Below, piece after piece: positions 49,653-57,992 of a stretch of DNA of 64,000 nucleotides (within the stretch, counting starts at the first letter, position 1; each line of letters begins with the position of its first letter). The translations under genes were made by a program, and so were the position numbers. The DNA comes from CADEED01 sp041395625. Its GTDB lineage: Bacteria > Pseudomonadota > Gammaproteobacteria > Steroidobacterales > Steroidobacteraceae. The notes under the pieces are model-generated. The model made no database searches, was not told where the DNA came from, and worked only from the letters and a program-made list of their open reading frames with translations. The DNA lies in NCBI GenBank assembly GCA_041395625.1, contig JAWLAE010000002.1, positions 620,001-684,000 on the forward strand, read 5' to 3'.

Positions 49653-51943
49653 CAGACTGGCCCGACCATCAGTGCCGCCCGCTCGAGATTGCGCTCGAGC
49701 TGCGCCTTGCCGTTGAGATAGGGCGCGGGCCAGTGCTGCGGCTCATAGTGCTGCTCGGCAGCAGCGTGCAGCGTCCACGCCGGATTGGCCAGATGCGGAC
49801 GCGCCAGTGCGCACAGATCGGCGCGGCCCGCCGCGATGATCGTATTCACGTGATCGGACTCGTAGATGTTGCCCACAGCAATCGTCGCGATGCCCACTTC
49901 ATTGCGTATCTGGTCGGACAACGGCGTCTGATACATGCGGCCGTAGATCGGCTGCTGGTCGGGCACGGTCTGCCCGGTGGAAACATCGAGGATATCCGCG
50001 CCCGCCTGCTTGAATGCGCTGGCAATCGCGATGAGGTCCGCCTCGGACAATCCGCCTGGCGCCCAGTCGGTAGCCGACAGGCGCACCGATAACGGCCGCT
50101 CACGCGGCCATACCGCGCGGACCGCCGAGAAGACTTCGAGCGGATAGCGCAGTCGATTGGCAACCGCGCCGCCGTACTCGTCCGTGCGAACATTGGTCAG
50201 CGGCGACAGGAAGCTCGCCAGCAGGTAGCCGTGCGCGTAGTGCAACTCCAGCATGTCGAAATCGGCACGCAGTGCCCTTTGCGCAGCCGCGACGAACTGA
50301 TCACGTACGACGTCCATATCCGCGCGGGTCATCTCTTTGGGGATCTGGCTGACACCCGGCAGATAGGGCAACGGCGACGCTGACAGCAGCGGCCAGTTGC
50401 CCTGCGGCAGCGGGTGATCGATCTCTTCCCAGCCAAGTTGAGTAGACCCCTTGCGGCCCGAATGGCCGAGCTGCATGCAGATCTTGGTGGACGAGTTCTG
50501 GTGCACGAAATCTACCAGGCGCCGCCACGCATCGCCCTGCTCGTCGTTCCACAGGCCGGTGCAGCCCGGCGTGATGCGCGCCACAGGCGAGACGCAGGTC
50601 ATTTCGGTGAACATCAGGCCTGCACCACCGAGCGCCCGCGCGCCGTAGTGTACGAGATGCCAGTCGTTAGGCGAGCCATCGATCGCCTTGTACTGCGCCA
50701 TCGGCGAGACAATGACACGGTTCGCGACCGTCAAGCCGGCCAGCGTGAGGGGCAGGAACATCGGCGGGCGCGGTGTCGCCGCCACGCCCTGCTCCGCCGC
50801 GAACCAACGCTCGTAGTCGGTGACGAACGGCTCGTCGCGCAACCGCAGATTGGCATGGCCGATGCGCTGGCTACCCGTCAGGAGATTGTAGGCGAACTGC
50901 GGCGGCGGCTGATGCACGTAGCGCGCGACGTTCTCGAACCACTCCATGCGGTTGCGCGCGGCGCTCTGCAGCTTGAGCGCCTCCAGGCTGCGCTCCGCCT
51001 GATAGGTCTCGAGTCCCTTGCGAACATCCGCAGCTTGCGTCACTTGCTGGACGAGCGACATGGCATCTTCCATGGCGAGCTTGGTGCCCGAGCCGATACC
51101 GAAATGGGCCGTGTGGGCCGCATCGCCGATCAGCACGATGTTCTGGTGATGCCACTTGTCGCACAGTACACGATTGAAATTGAGCCACGCCGAGCCACGC
51201 AGGTGGCGCGCGTTGCTCATCAACTTGTGGCCATCCAGATACTTGCCGAAGAGCCGTTCGCAGAACGCGATCGACTGATCAGAATCGAACTTGTCTAGAC
51301 CGTGTGCCAGCCAGGTCTCCTCGCGGGTTTCAACGATCACGGTCGCGAGATCGGCGCTGAACTGGTAGGCGTGGATCTGGAACCAGCCGTGCTCGGCTTG
51401 CTCGAACGCGAACGTGAACGCGGGGAATTTCTGCCGCGTGCCGAGCCAGATGAAGCGGCACTTGCGCACGTCGATCTGTGGCTGGAACGCAGCGGCGAAC
51501 TTCGTGCGAATGCGGCTGTTCACGCCATCGGACGCGATGATCAGATCCGCGTCGCTGAAACGATCCAGCTGGTCCGGGTCCACTTCGTATTCGAAGGTCT
51601 GCTCGACGCCGAGCGCCCGGGCCCGATCCTGCATGATGTTGAGCAAGTGCTTGCGCTCGATGCCGCAGAAGCCGTGTCCGCCGGAGCGCATCGCCGCGCC
51701 GCGGAAGTGCACGACGATGTCGTCCCAGTGATGGAAGTCGCTCACGATGGCGTCGTGGGTTTCGGGATCGGCATCGCGGAACCCCGCCATGGTCTTGTCG
51801 GAGAACACGACGCCCCAGCCGAACGTGTCATCCGGCCGGTTGCGTTCGTAGACCTCGATGCGAGCCTTGGGGAGCGCTTTCTTCAGCAGAATGGAGGAAT
51901 AGAGTCCCGCGGGACCTCCGCCCAGACAAACGACGCGCTGCAT
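49652..51943 (-). CDS. abmA: 2-aminobenzoyl-CoA monooxygenase/reductase
   Basis: A 763-residue fusion of two flavoproteins. Residues 1-380 form an FAD aromatic monooxygenase (CLGGGPAGLYSS at 6-17, GWGVVFSD, and the FAD-ribityl motif LIGDAAHTAHFGIGSGTKLA near 271). Residues from about 395 form an old-yellow-enzyme domain (FLPLTLAGLTVANRVIVSPM, QLGHSGRKGS, ELHYAHGYLLASFLSPL). This architecture is that of the Azoarcus evansii enzyme that hydroxylates and at once reduces 2-aminobenzoyl-CoA; salicylyl-CoA 5-hydroxylases share only the first domain plus variants. A CoA ligase of matching type is 0.5 kb upstream. Confidence 0.87.
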   Translation of the reverse strand: MQRVVCLGGGPAGLYSSILLKKALPKARIEVYERNRPDDTFGWGVVFSDKTMAGFRDADPETHDAIVSDFHHWDDIVVHFRGAAMRSGGHGFCGIERKHLLNIMQDRARALGVEQTFEYEVDPDQLDRFSDADLIIASDGVNSRIRTKFAAAFQPQIDVRKCRFIWLGTRQKFPAFTFAFEQAEHGWFQIHAYQFSADLATVIVETREETWLAHGLDKFDSDQSIAFCERLFGKYLDGHKLMSNARHLRGSAWLNFNRVLCDKWHHQNIVLIGDAAHTAHFGIGSGTKLAMEDAMSLVQQVTQAADVRKGLETYQAERSLEALKLQSAARNRMEWFENVARYVHQPPPQFAYNLLTGSQRIGHANLRLRDEPFVTDYERWFAAEQGVAATPRPPMFLPLTLAGLTVANRVIVSPMAQYKAIDGSPNDWHLVHYGARALGGAGLMFTEMTCVSPVARITPGCTGLWNDEQGDAWRRLVDFVHQNSSTKICMQLGHSGRKGSTQLGWEEIDHPLPQGNWPLLSASPLPYLPGVSQIPKEMTRADMDVVRDQFVAAAQRALRADFDMLELHYAHGYLLASFLSPLTNVRTDEYGGAVANRLRYPLEVFSAVRAVWPRERPLSVRLSATDWAPGGLSEADLIAIASAFKQAGADILDVSTGQTVPDQQPIYGRMYQTPLSDQIRNEVGIATIAVGNIYESDHVNTIIAAGRADLCALARPHLANPAWTLHAAAEQHYEPQHWPAPYLNGKAQLERNLERAALMVGPV

Positions 51944-51989
51944 GCCATTTCCCTCAGCTCGGCAACCAAAATGCGAGCAGACAGTTTAT

Positions 51990-52018
51990 TTTTTAGGCCT
52001 ATATATTTTAATTGTCAA
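51990..52018 (-). promoter_or_regulatory. Promoter of the abmA operon
   Basis: On the minus strand TTGACA (52018-52013) is a perfect -35 box, followed by 17 bp and TAAAAA (51995-51990). The whole stretch (51981-52018) is strikingly AT-rich and contains AGGCCT. It lies 46 bp before the abmA start and is the probable control point for the ten genes from 51943 to 39947. Confidence 0.65.
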
Positions 52019-52067
52019 GTATCTCTGCAATTCCGAGTGTCCATGCAATCGCGCGCTGCGGGCCAGC

Positions 52068-52349
52068 CTAATCCAGACCGATCGAGTAGGCCGCTTCCAT
52101 TTCTTCCTTGGTGTACGTGCGAAATGCGATCAGAGTCTCAGAATTGGCGATGCCGCCCAGCTTGCGCACGCGGTCGCTGACGACATCCGCCAGCTTTTCG
52201 TTGTCGGACGCACGGACGATCGCCACGAGGTCGTACTGTCCGGCCACCGAAAAGACTTCCGTTACGCCGTCGACTTCGACGAGCCGCTGGGCGAGATCCG
52301 AGACCTTGTCCGTCTGGGCTTTGATGAGAACGATTGCGGTGACTGTCAT
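52068..52349 (-). CDS. Stand-alone Lrp/AsnC ligand-binding (RAM) domain protein
   Basis: The 93-residue protein corresponds to the C-terminal half of Lrp/AsnC regulators only: AIVLIKAQTDKVSDLAQRLV, EVFSVAGQYDLVAIVRA and ANSETLIAFRTYTKEEM. There is no helix-turn-helix. Stand-alone RAM domains bind amino acids and may act as sensors or allosteric partners. It follows the CoA ligase by 60 bp and precedes the abmA promoter. Anthranilate is an amino acid, so sensing it is conceivable but unproven. Start ATG 52349; a frame to 52385 is less likely. Confidence 0.85.
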   Translation of the reverse strand: MTVTAIVLIKAQTDKVSDLAQRLVEVDGVTEVFSVAGQYDLVAIVRASDNEKLADVVSDRVRKLGGIANSETLIAFRTYTKEEMEAAYSIGLD

Positions 52350-52409
52350 GGCGATCTCTGCTGGCGGCGTATTGCTGGTACGCATACTGGGCGAGAGATG
52401 CCCACAGGA

Positions 52410-54056
52410 TCAAGTACTGTCAGCCGCCGCTATCTCCTGCTGACGCAGCACATAGCGTTGCACCTTGCCCGTCTGAGTTTTCGGCAGCTGCGGCAGGAAT
52501 TCGATTGCGCGCGGATACTTGTAGGGCGCGATCGTGGCCTTGACGAAATCCTGCAGCTCTTTCGCGAGCGCCGCAGTGGGTTCGAAACCCGACGCGAGCA
52601 CAATGAAGGCCTTGACGATCTGGCCGCGTTCAGCGTCCGGTGCGCCGACCACAGCCACCTCCCGCACGGCCTTGTGACCCACGAGTGCGCTCTCGACCTC
52701 CGGCCCTGCGATGTTGTAGCCGGCCGAGACGATCATGTCGTCGGCCCGCGCCTCGAACCAGAAATAGCCATCTTCGTCGACGCGATACCGATCGCCCGTG
52801 ACGTTCCAGCCGTCGACGACGTATTCGCGCTGACGGCTATCGGCGAGGTAGCGGCAGCCCGTGGGCCCTCGGACTGCCAGCCGCCCTGACACGCCGGGGG
52901 GCAAGACGTGCCCCGCCTCGTCCAGCACGACTGCTTCGTATCCTGGTAGGGGTTTGCCAGTTGCGCCCGGCCGCACAACGTCCGGTTTCGCAGAGATGAA
53001 GATATGGATCATCTCGGTCGCGCCGATGCCATCGATCAGGCGCATGCCCGTTGCGGCGTACCAAGCATCCGAGGTCGCTTTCGGCAGCGGCTCGCCCGCG
53101 GAAACTGCACGCCGCAGACTACCGATGTCGTATTGACCGACCATGGCGCTGAGATTGCGATACATCGTCGGCGCCGTGAACATGCAGGTCGCCTTGAACT
53201 TCTGCACCGCTTCCAGCAGAGCAGTTGGCGACGGTTGCTCGATCAACACCGCGGCGCCGCGGTAGCGCATGGGAAACACCAGCAGCGCACCCAGTCCGAA
53301 AGTGAATCCGAGTGGTGGGCTACCAACATAGATGTCGTCCTGACTGGTGTCCAGCAAGTGCCGCCCGACCACATCCGCCATCACCAGCACGTCGCGATGA
53401 AAATGCATGGTCGCTTTCGGATTGCCCGTGGTGCCGGACGTGAAAGCGAGCAGGCAAACATCGTCGCGGGCGGTCGCCACGTTCTCGAAAACACCCGTTT
53501 GCTGTTCGATCTGCTGCTCGAGCACGCCATTCCCCCAGGCGAGCACACTGCGCAGATGCCCGCTCGCACGCCCAGCGGCTTCAAGGTCAGTTGTCAGCCG
53601 CGCATCGCACAGTGCGTGCGTGATCTCAGCCTTGCCAATGATCTGCTGCAGCTCTTTGGTGCGCAGCATCGGCATGGTGGTGACGGCGATCCCGCCCGCC
53701 TTCATGACCGCAAACCAGGCCGCAACGAGCATGGGCGAATTGAAACCCCGCAACAGGACTCGATTCCCAGGCACGAGCCGCGTCTTACTCACCAGCACCT
53801 GCGCAATGCAATTGGCCTCAGCCTGCAGTTGCCGCCACGTCCAGTTACCGCTGTCCGCGTACAGCACGATGCGCTCGCCATGCCCTTCCCTGATCGCGTT
53901 ATCGAGCAGCGCCGTCGCACAGTTGAGCCGCTCCGGATATTGCAACTCCGGCAACTCGAAGCGCATGCTCGGCCACTCGGCCGCGGGCGGCAGATTGTCG
54001 CGCGCGAACGTATCGACGTGCGCCGTGTATGCGCACGGATATCCGGATTCGGCCAT
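52410..54056 (-). CDS. abmG: 2-aminobenzoate-CoA ligase
   Basis: ATP-dependent acid-CoA ligase of 548 residues, AMP-forming. It starts YPCAYTAHVDTFARDNLPP and has the adenylation motif LLAFTSGTTGNPKATMHFHRD (P-loop-like, near 192), DGIGATEMIHIF, WNVTGDRYRVDEDGYFWFEARADDM-type motif and the C-terminal LPKTQTGKVQRY with the catalytic lysine. The sequence type is that of benzoate/2-aminobenzoate ligases rather than fatty-acid ligases. ATG 54056 is the best start. As neighbour of the 2-aminobenzoyl-CoA monooxygenase it would supply its substrate, 2-aminobenzoyl-CoA. Confidence 0.85.
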   Translation of the reverse strand: MAESGYPCAYTAHVDTFARDNLPPAAEWPSMRFELPELQYPERLNCATALLDNAIREGHGERIVLYADSGNWTWRQLQAEANCIAQVLVSKTRLVPGNRVLLRGFNSPMLVAAWFAVMKAGGIAVTTMPMLRTKELQQIIGKAEITHALCDARLTTDLEAAGRASGHLRSVLAWGNGVLEQQIEQQTGVFENVATARDDVCLLAFTSGTTGNPKATMHFHRDVLVMADVVGRHLLDTSQDDIYVGSPPLGFTFGLGALLVFPMRYRGAAVLIEQPSPTALLEAVQKFKATCMFTAPTMYRNLSAMVGQYDIGSLRRAVSAGEPLPKATSDAWYAATGMRLIDGIGATEMIHIFISAKPDVVRPGATGKPLPGYEAVVLDEAGHVLPPGVSGRLAVRGPTGCRYLADSRQREYVVDGWNVTGDRYRVDEDGYFWFEARADDMIVSAGYNIAGPEVESALVGHKAVREVAVVGAPDAERGQIVKAFIVLASGFEPTAALAKELQDFVKATIAPYKYPRAIEFLPQLPKTQTGKVQRYVLRQQEIAAADST

Positions 54057-54132
54057 AACACGATGCCCCTGGGTTGACTGTCGTTTCAAACTAGACGGGC
54101 GCGATATTCCCGACAAGTGAATCGGCGAGCGG

Positions 54133-54149
54133 CTGGCATAGCTTTTGCT
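54133..54149 (+). promoter_or_regulatory. Sigma54-like promoter
   Basis: CTGGCATAGCTTTTGCT matches the -24/-12 consensus YTGGCACGrNNNTTGCW at 15 of 17 positions and has the exact GG-N10-GC spacing (GG 54135-54136, GC 54147-54148). Transcription would begin near 54160, about 70 bp before the SnoaL-like gene at 54228. An activator site has not been located. Confidence 0.6.
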
Positions 54150-54227
54150 CATGACTGGTGGCGGCGCCTTGTATTGCAGGGCGGTGCGTGCCGCCTTACG
54201 GTGAACGGCTTCCGCAGGAGTACCAGC

Positions 54228-54782
54228 ATGACGAAGCCATCGGTCCCGCCGACGATCGAAACGCAGCTGCTGCAGCTGCAGCGCACGGTTGGCGAGCTCG
54301 CCGCCCGCGAGGCGCTACGCGAACGCATCATGTCGTTGTCGCGCGCGATGGATCGACTGGATCGCGACTTGTACGCTGCGCAGTTCTGGCCTGAGGCCGA
54401 GGTCGACTATGGGGTGTTCTACAAAGGACGCATCGACGGATTCTTGGATGTCGTGATGGGTTTCCAGGGTGCGATGCGCGATACGCAGCATCTCGTCGGC
54501 AATATCGACATCCGGCTCGATGGCGACCACGCAGCCGCCGAGTCATACGTGCATGCACATCACGTGCTCGAGAAGGACGGCGAACTCGTACAGCTGATGG
54601 TCGGTGCGCGCTATCTCAGCCGCTTCGAACAACGCGCTGGCGAGTGGCGCATCAGTTACCAGACCGAAGCGATGGACTGGGGCCGCTGGCTGCCGATTGC
54701 CGACAAGTGGTTCGATGAGAACCAGGAAATGCCCAAAGGAAGGCGTGGGCGAGAGGATCTATCGTATCGCTTTCTGCAGTGA
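54228..54782 (+). CDS. SnoaL-like (NTF2-fold) protein
   Basis: A 184-residue protein with the pattern of SnoaL_4-type domains: LREDRIM-like helix (EALRERIMSLSRAMDRLDRD), LYAAQFWPEAEVDYGVFYKG, GFQGAMRDTQHLVGNIDIRL, YVHAHHV and a C-terminal EWRISYQTEAMDWGRW. NTF2-like proteins of this kind include dehydratases, isomerases and small accessory proteins of ring metabolism. Start ATG 54228 has AGGAG ten bases before it. It is divergent from the CoA ligase; the sigma54-like site at 54133 is its probable promoter. The reaction is unknown. Confidence 0.78.
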   Translation: MTKPSVPPTIETQLLQLQRTVGELAAREALRERIMSLSRAMDRLDRDLYAAQFWPEAEVDYGVFYKGRIDGFLDVVMGFQGAMRDTQHLVGNIDIRLDGDHAAAESYVHAHHVLEKDGELVQLMVGARYLSRFEQRAGEWRISYQTEAMDWGRWLPIADKWFDENQEMPKGRRGREDLSYRFLQ

Positions 54783-54831
54783 GCCGATAGCCAGCGGGCC
54801 TTGATCGACAACCATCTTGGGGAGCGCAGCC

Positions 54832-55452
54832 ATGAGCAGCAACGGACAGCAACGAAAGATAGTCGACAAATCGGCGAGCGCCGCGGCGTTGACGCAGATC
54901 AAGAGCACTACATGGGAGCGACCCAAGGTCGGCCAGCGCGGTCACTTCGAAATGAGCCTGGTGGCCGAAGCCGGCGAGAAACAACTGAAGTCGGCTGTTG
55001 TCAGTTGCTCGATCCCAGGCTACAGCAGTTTCACACTCACGGCCGACGAGGGTACGACGTATTACGGCGACGACTCCGCGCCGCCGCCGCTGGCCTACTT
55101 CAGCGCGGGCATCGCATTTTGTCTGCTGACCCATCTGCAAGCGCTGGTACATGCGCACGGCTTGGCAGTGAGAAGCATCCGCATCGAGCAGCGCCTGCAG
55201 TACTCGACAACGCTCGCGACGACGATGGCAACCGGTGCGGCGCCCGACGGCCGCTGCGACGGACTCGAGACGCACGTGCTGATCGACAGCGACGAGCCGG
55301 CCGACAAGATCCAGCGTTTGGTCGCCCACTCGGAGGCCGCTTGCATGGCCCATCAGACAGTGCTGCGCCCCACACCGGCTACGCTGCGAGTGCTGCTGAA
55401 TGGCAGTGAAATCGATCAGCGCAGACACAACGCTGCCTCGACGCACGATTGA
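54832..55452 (+). CDS. OsmC-family protein
   Basis: A 206-residue protein with the OsmC fold: APPPLAYFSAGIAFCLLTHL with the first cysteine (Cys97) and SEAACMAHQTVLRPTP with the second (Cys171), both expected for thiol peroxidase activity against organic hydroperoxides. A segment of about 20 residues at the start is disordered-looking. ATG 54832 follows GGGGAG. It lies 49 bp after the SnoaL-like gene in the same direction and may share its promoter. Confidence 0.85.
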   Translation: MSSNGQQRKIVDKSASAAALTQIKSTTWERPKVGQRGHFEMSLVAEAGEKQLKSAVVSCSIPGYSSFTLTADEGTTYYGDDSAPPPLAYFSAGIAFCLLTHLQALVHAHGLAVRSIRIEQRLQYSTTLATTMATGAAPDGRCDGLETHVLIDSDEPADKIQRLVAHSEAACMAHQTVLRPTPATLRVLLNGSEIDQRRHNAASTHD

Positions 55453-55554
55453 AGTCAGCGCGCCCCGCAGACGAGGCACTTGGAAACCTAGTCGGCGCAT
55501 GCCTCGATCGTCGCACGCTTGGCGCCGGCCAATGGCCGTGTCACGCTGCGCACC

Positions 55555-56229
55555 GTGCTTATCGAAAGTAGCCTACTCTCAGGGCCGGTACTCGTGGCGG
55601 CCAGCATGCTCGCGGCGCTGGCGACGGCGCTGTGCCTGACGCTGCGCCCGTGGCGTGATTGGCTCGTGGATACCGAGAGGCAGATCGTATGGCTGGTGAG
55701 CCTCGTGATGCTCGGGGCGGTGTGGTCGTTGCACGCCGGCGTCACGCCCGGCATGTCGCTGCGTTTCTTGCTCATCACGACGCTGACGCTGCTGCACGGC
55801 TGGGCCCTGACAATCTTGGGTGCAGGCCTGGTGCTCGCCGTGTTGTCAGCGATCGGTATCGCGGACTGGGCCGGCTACGGTGCGAACTTGCTGTGCAGCG
55901 CCGTCGTGCCGGCCTTGTTCACGGGGCGACTGCATGAGATCGTGCATCACCGCCTGCCGCAGAACTATTTCGTGTACTTCTTCATCAGCGTCTTTCTCAG
56001 CGCGGCGCTCGCCTGGACCCTGGCCGCCCTGACACGCGGACTGATGCTCGCATTGTCGGGCTCCCCTCCTACAGGTGGTCTGCTCGGGGAGGACTACCTC
56101 GCCGTGCTGGCCCTGATGACTTTTGGCGAGGCGTTCATCAATGGCTTGCTCATTGCAACCGCGGTCGTTTTCACACCGCGCTGGGTCATGAGCTTCGACG
56201 ATCGCGCCTACCTGTCGAAACATGAATGA
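55555..56229 (+). CDS. CbiM-like integral membrane protein
   Basis: The 224-residue protein has six to seven hydrophobic segments and the pattern of the CbiM/energy-coupling-factor permease family: start LIESSLLSGPVLV (compare the usual H-I-x-x-G-L-L-S), GYGANLLCSAVVPALFTGRLHE, and GEAFINGLLIATAVVFTPRW followed by SFDDRAYL. I chose GTG 55555 because it reproduces the family N-terminus; frames upstream to 55519 add residues without match. Partner genes CbiN, CbiQ and CbiO are absent nearby. It may transport a metal ion alone or with components elsewhere. Confidence 0.78.
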   Translation: MLIESSLLSGPVLVAASMLAALATALCLTLRPWRDWLVDTERQIVWLVSLVMLGAVWSLHAGVTPGMSLRFLLITTLTLLHGWALTILGAGLVLAVLSAIGIADWAGYGANLLCSAVVPALFTGRLHEIVHHRLPQNYFVYFFISVFLSAALAWTLAALTRGLMLALSGSPPTGGLLGEDYLAVLALMTFGEAFINGLLIATAVVFTPRWVMSFDDRAYLSKHE

Positions 56230-56962
56230 CACAGTGAATCCCCGACTCTCCAAGCGCATGGGCGAACTCGGCATGTGCTCCCGCCGCGAAGCCGATCAGT
56301 GGATCGAAAGCGGTTGGGTAAGGGTGGACGGCCAGATCGTCACCACTCTCGGCGTGCGGGTGTCGCCACAGGCACGTATCGAGATCGACCCAGCCGCGCG
56401 GCGTCACCAGAACGGACAAGTGACCATTCTGCTCAACAAGCCGGTCGGCTACGTCTCTGGACAGGCCGAAGACGGCTACCAACCGGCGGTGGTATTGATC
56501 CGGCCAGAGAATCGCTGGTCCGCTGACCCATCACCTACGCAATTCAAGCCTGAGCACCTGCGCGGTCTGGCACCCGCCGGCCGCTTGGACATCGACTCGA
56601 CCGGACTGCTCGTGTTCACTCAGGACGGGCGCGTGGCCAAACAACTGATCGGTCGAGACTCCGCGGTCGAAAAGGAGTATCTCGTGCGTGTCGAGGGCCG
56701 TCTGTCGGACGACGGGATGCGACAGCTGCGGCATGGCCTGCGGCTGGACGGTGTCACTCTGCGGCCCGCGCAGGTGTCGTGGCAGAACGAGCAACAACTG
56801 CGCTTCATACTAAGAGAAGGTCGAAAGCGTCAGATCCGCCGCATGTGTGAACTGGTAGGCCTGCAGGTGACTGGCCTCAAGCGGGTGCGCAGCGGCAAAG
56901 TGCCGCTCGGCGGCTTACCCAGCGGCAAGTGGCGTTATCTGCAGCCTGACGAATGCTTCTGA
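56222..56962 (+). CDS. RluF-type 23S rRNA pseudouridine synthase
   Basis: The 246-residue protein has an N-terminal S4 domain (LSKRMGELGMCSRREADQWI, VRVDGQIV) and the RsuA/RluB/E/F catalytic domain with Asp123 in AGRLDIDSTGLLVF, VEKEYLVRVEG and REGRKRQIRRMCELVG. RluF modifies U2604 in E. coli 23S rRNA, which is the closest known role; RluB or RsuA types cannot be fully excluded. Its ATG overlaps the CbiM-like stop by eight bases (ATGAATGA), so translation is coupled to an apparently unrelated gene. Confidence 0.9.
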   Translation: MNDTVNPRLSKRMGELGMCSRREADQWIESGWVRVDGQIVTTLGVRVSPQARIEIDPAARRHQNGQVTILLNKPVGYVSGQAEDGYQPAVVLIRPENRWSADPSPTQFKPEHLRGLAPAGRLDIDSTGLLVFTQDGRVAKQLIGRDSAVEKEYLVRVEGRLSDDGMRQLRHGLRLDGVTLRPAQVSWQNEQQLRFILREGRKRQIRRMCELVGLQVTGLKRVRSGKVPLGGLPSGKWRYLQPDECF

Positions 56963-57013
56963 TCGGGGTGGTTAGGCCGGTGGCGACGCCAGCCACGGAC
57001 CGCTCGCGAGCCC

Positions 57014-57892
57014 TCAACGAAACACGATCGTACGCGCGCCAACCCGCAACACGCGCTGTTCGATCTGCCAACGTACGGCGTTGGCCAGCACGTTCTGTTC
57101 GATCGTCCGACCCACCGCCTCGAGTTCGGCAGCATCCATCGAGTGATCCACCCGCGCGACGTCCTGCTCCAGTATCGGCCCCTCATCCAGGTCCGGCGTC
57201 ACGTAGTGTGCAGTAGCGCCAATCAGTTTTACGCCACGCTCATATGCCTGATGGTACGGCCGAGCGCCCTTGAAGCCAGGCAGGAACGAGTGGTGGATAT
57301 TGATGATACGGCCTGGCAATGCTGCACACACCGCAGGCGAAAGCACTTGCATGTAGCGCGCCAGCACCACGAAGTCCACGCGTTCGACCGCGACGATCTC
57401 TAACAACCGTTGCTCGACCACAGCTTTGCTCGGAGGCGACACGGGCAGATGTTCGAACGGGATGTCATGTGCGGTGACCAGACGCTCGACATCGCGATGA
57501 TTCGATACCACCTTCGGCACGTCCATCTTGAGGTCGCCGATTCGGTGGCGGTACAGGAGATCGTTGAGGCAATGATCCTGGCGCGACACCAGGATCAGCA
57601 CGCGTGGCCGGATCGCGAGATCATGGAAATCGCAGTCCATCCGAAAGCGAGCCGCCACAGGCGCGAAAGCCCGCCGCAATGCAGCTACCGATTCGTCCGC
57701 GCGAGCGGCAAAATGAATGCGCATGACAAACGTACCCGTCAGCAAATCGCCGTACTGCGTGCTGTCGAGGATATTGCACTCGCGCTCGACCAGATAACCA
57801 CTGACGGCGTGCACGATACCGCGTGTGTCAGGACACGTCAGCGTCAGCACGAATTCGCGGGACACGGCCGCAGCGCTGTCGAGGGAGGGCAT
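57014..57892 (-). CDS. purU: Formyltetrahydrofolate deformylase
   Basis: Hydrolyses 10-formyltetrahydrofolate to formate and tetrahydrofolate. The 292-residue protein has an N-terminal ACT domain (FVLTLTCPDTRGIVHAVSG) and a formyltransferase-like domain with the catalytic Asn/His/Asp in RIINIHHSFLPGFKGARPYHQA and GATAHYVTPDLDEGPIL. Start ATG 57892 with AAAGG upstream; a frame to 58042 overlaps the divergent gene. It is convergent with the pseudouridine synthase (51 bp) and divergent from the hydroxyacid dehydrogenase. Confidence 0.96.
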   Translation of the reverse strand: MPSLDSAAAVSREFVLTLTCPDTRGIVHAVSGYLVERECNILDSTQYGDLLTGTFVMRIHFAARADESVAALRRAFAPVAARFRMDCDFHDLAIRPRVLILVSRQDHCLNDLLYRHRIGDLKMDVPKVVSNHRDVERLVTAHDIPFEHLPVSPPSKAVVEQRLLEIVAVERVDFVVLARYMQVLSPAVCAALPGRIINIHHSFLPGFKGARPYHQAYERGVKLIGATAHYVTPDLDEGPILEQDVARVDHSMDAAELEAVGRTIEQNVLANAVRWQIEQRVLRVGARTIVFR

Positions 57893-57992
57893 GACGGACC
57901 TTTGAGCATCGGGTCGCTTGACCCACCGCGCGGCACACTGCATGGTTCCAAGCTGGAGTTCAACCATCTCGACGCGTCGCCGAGGAGATCGC

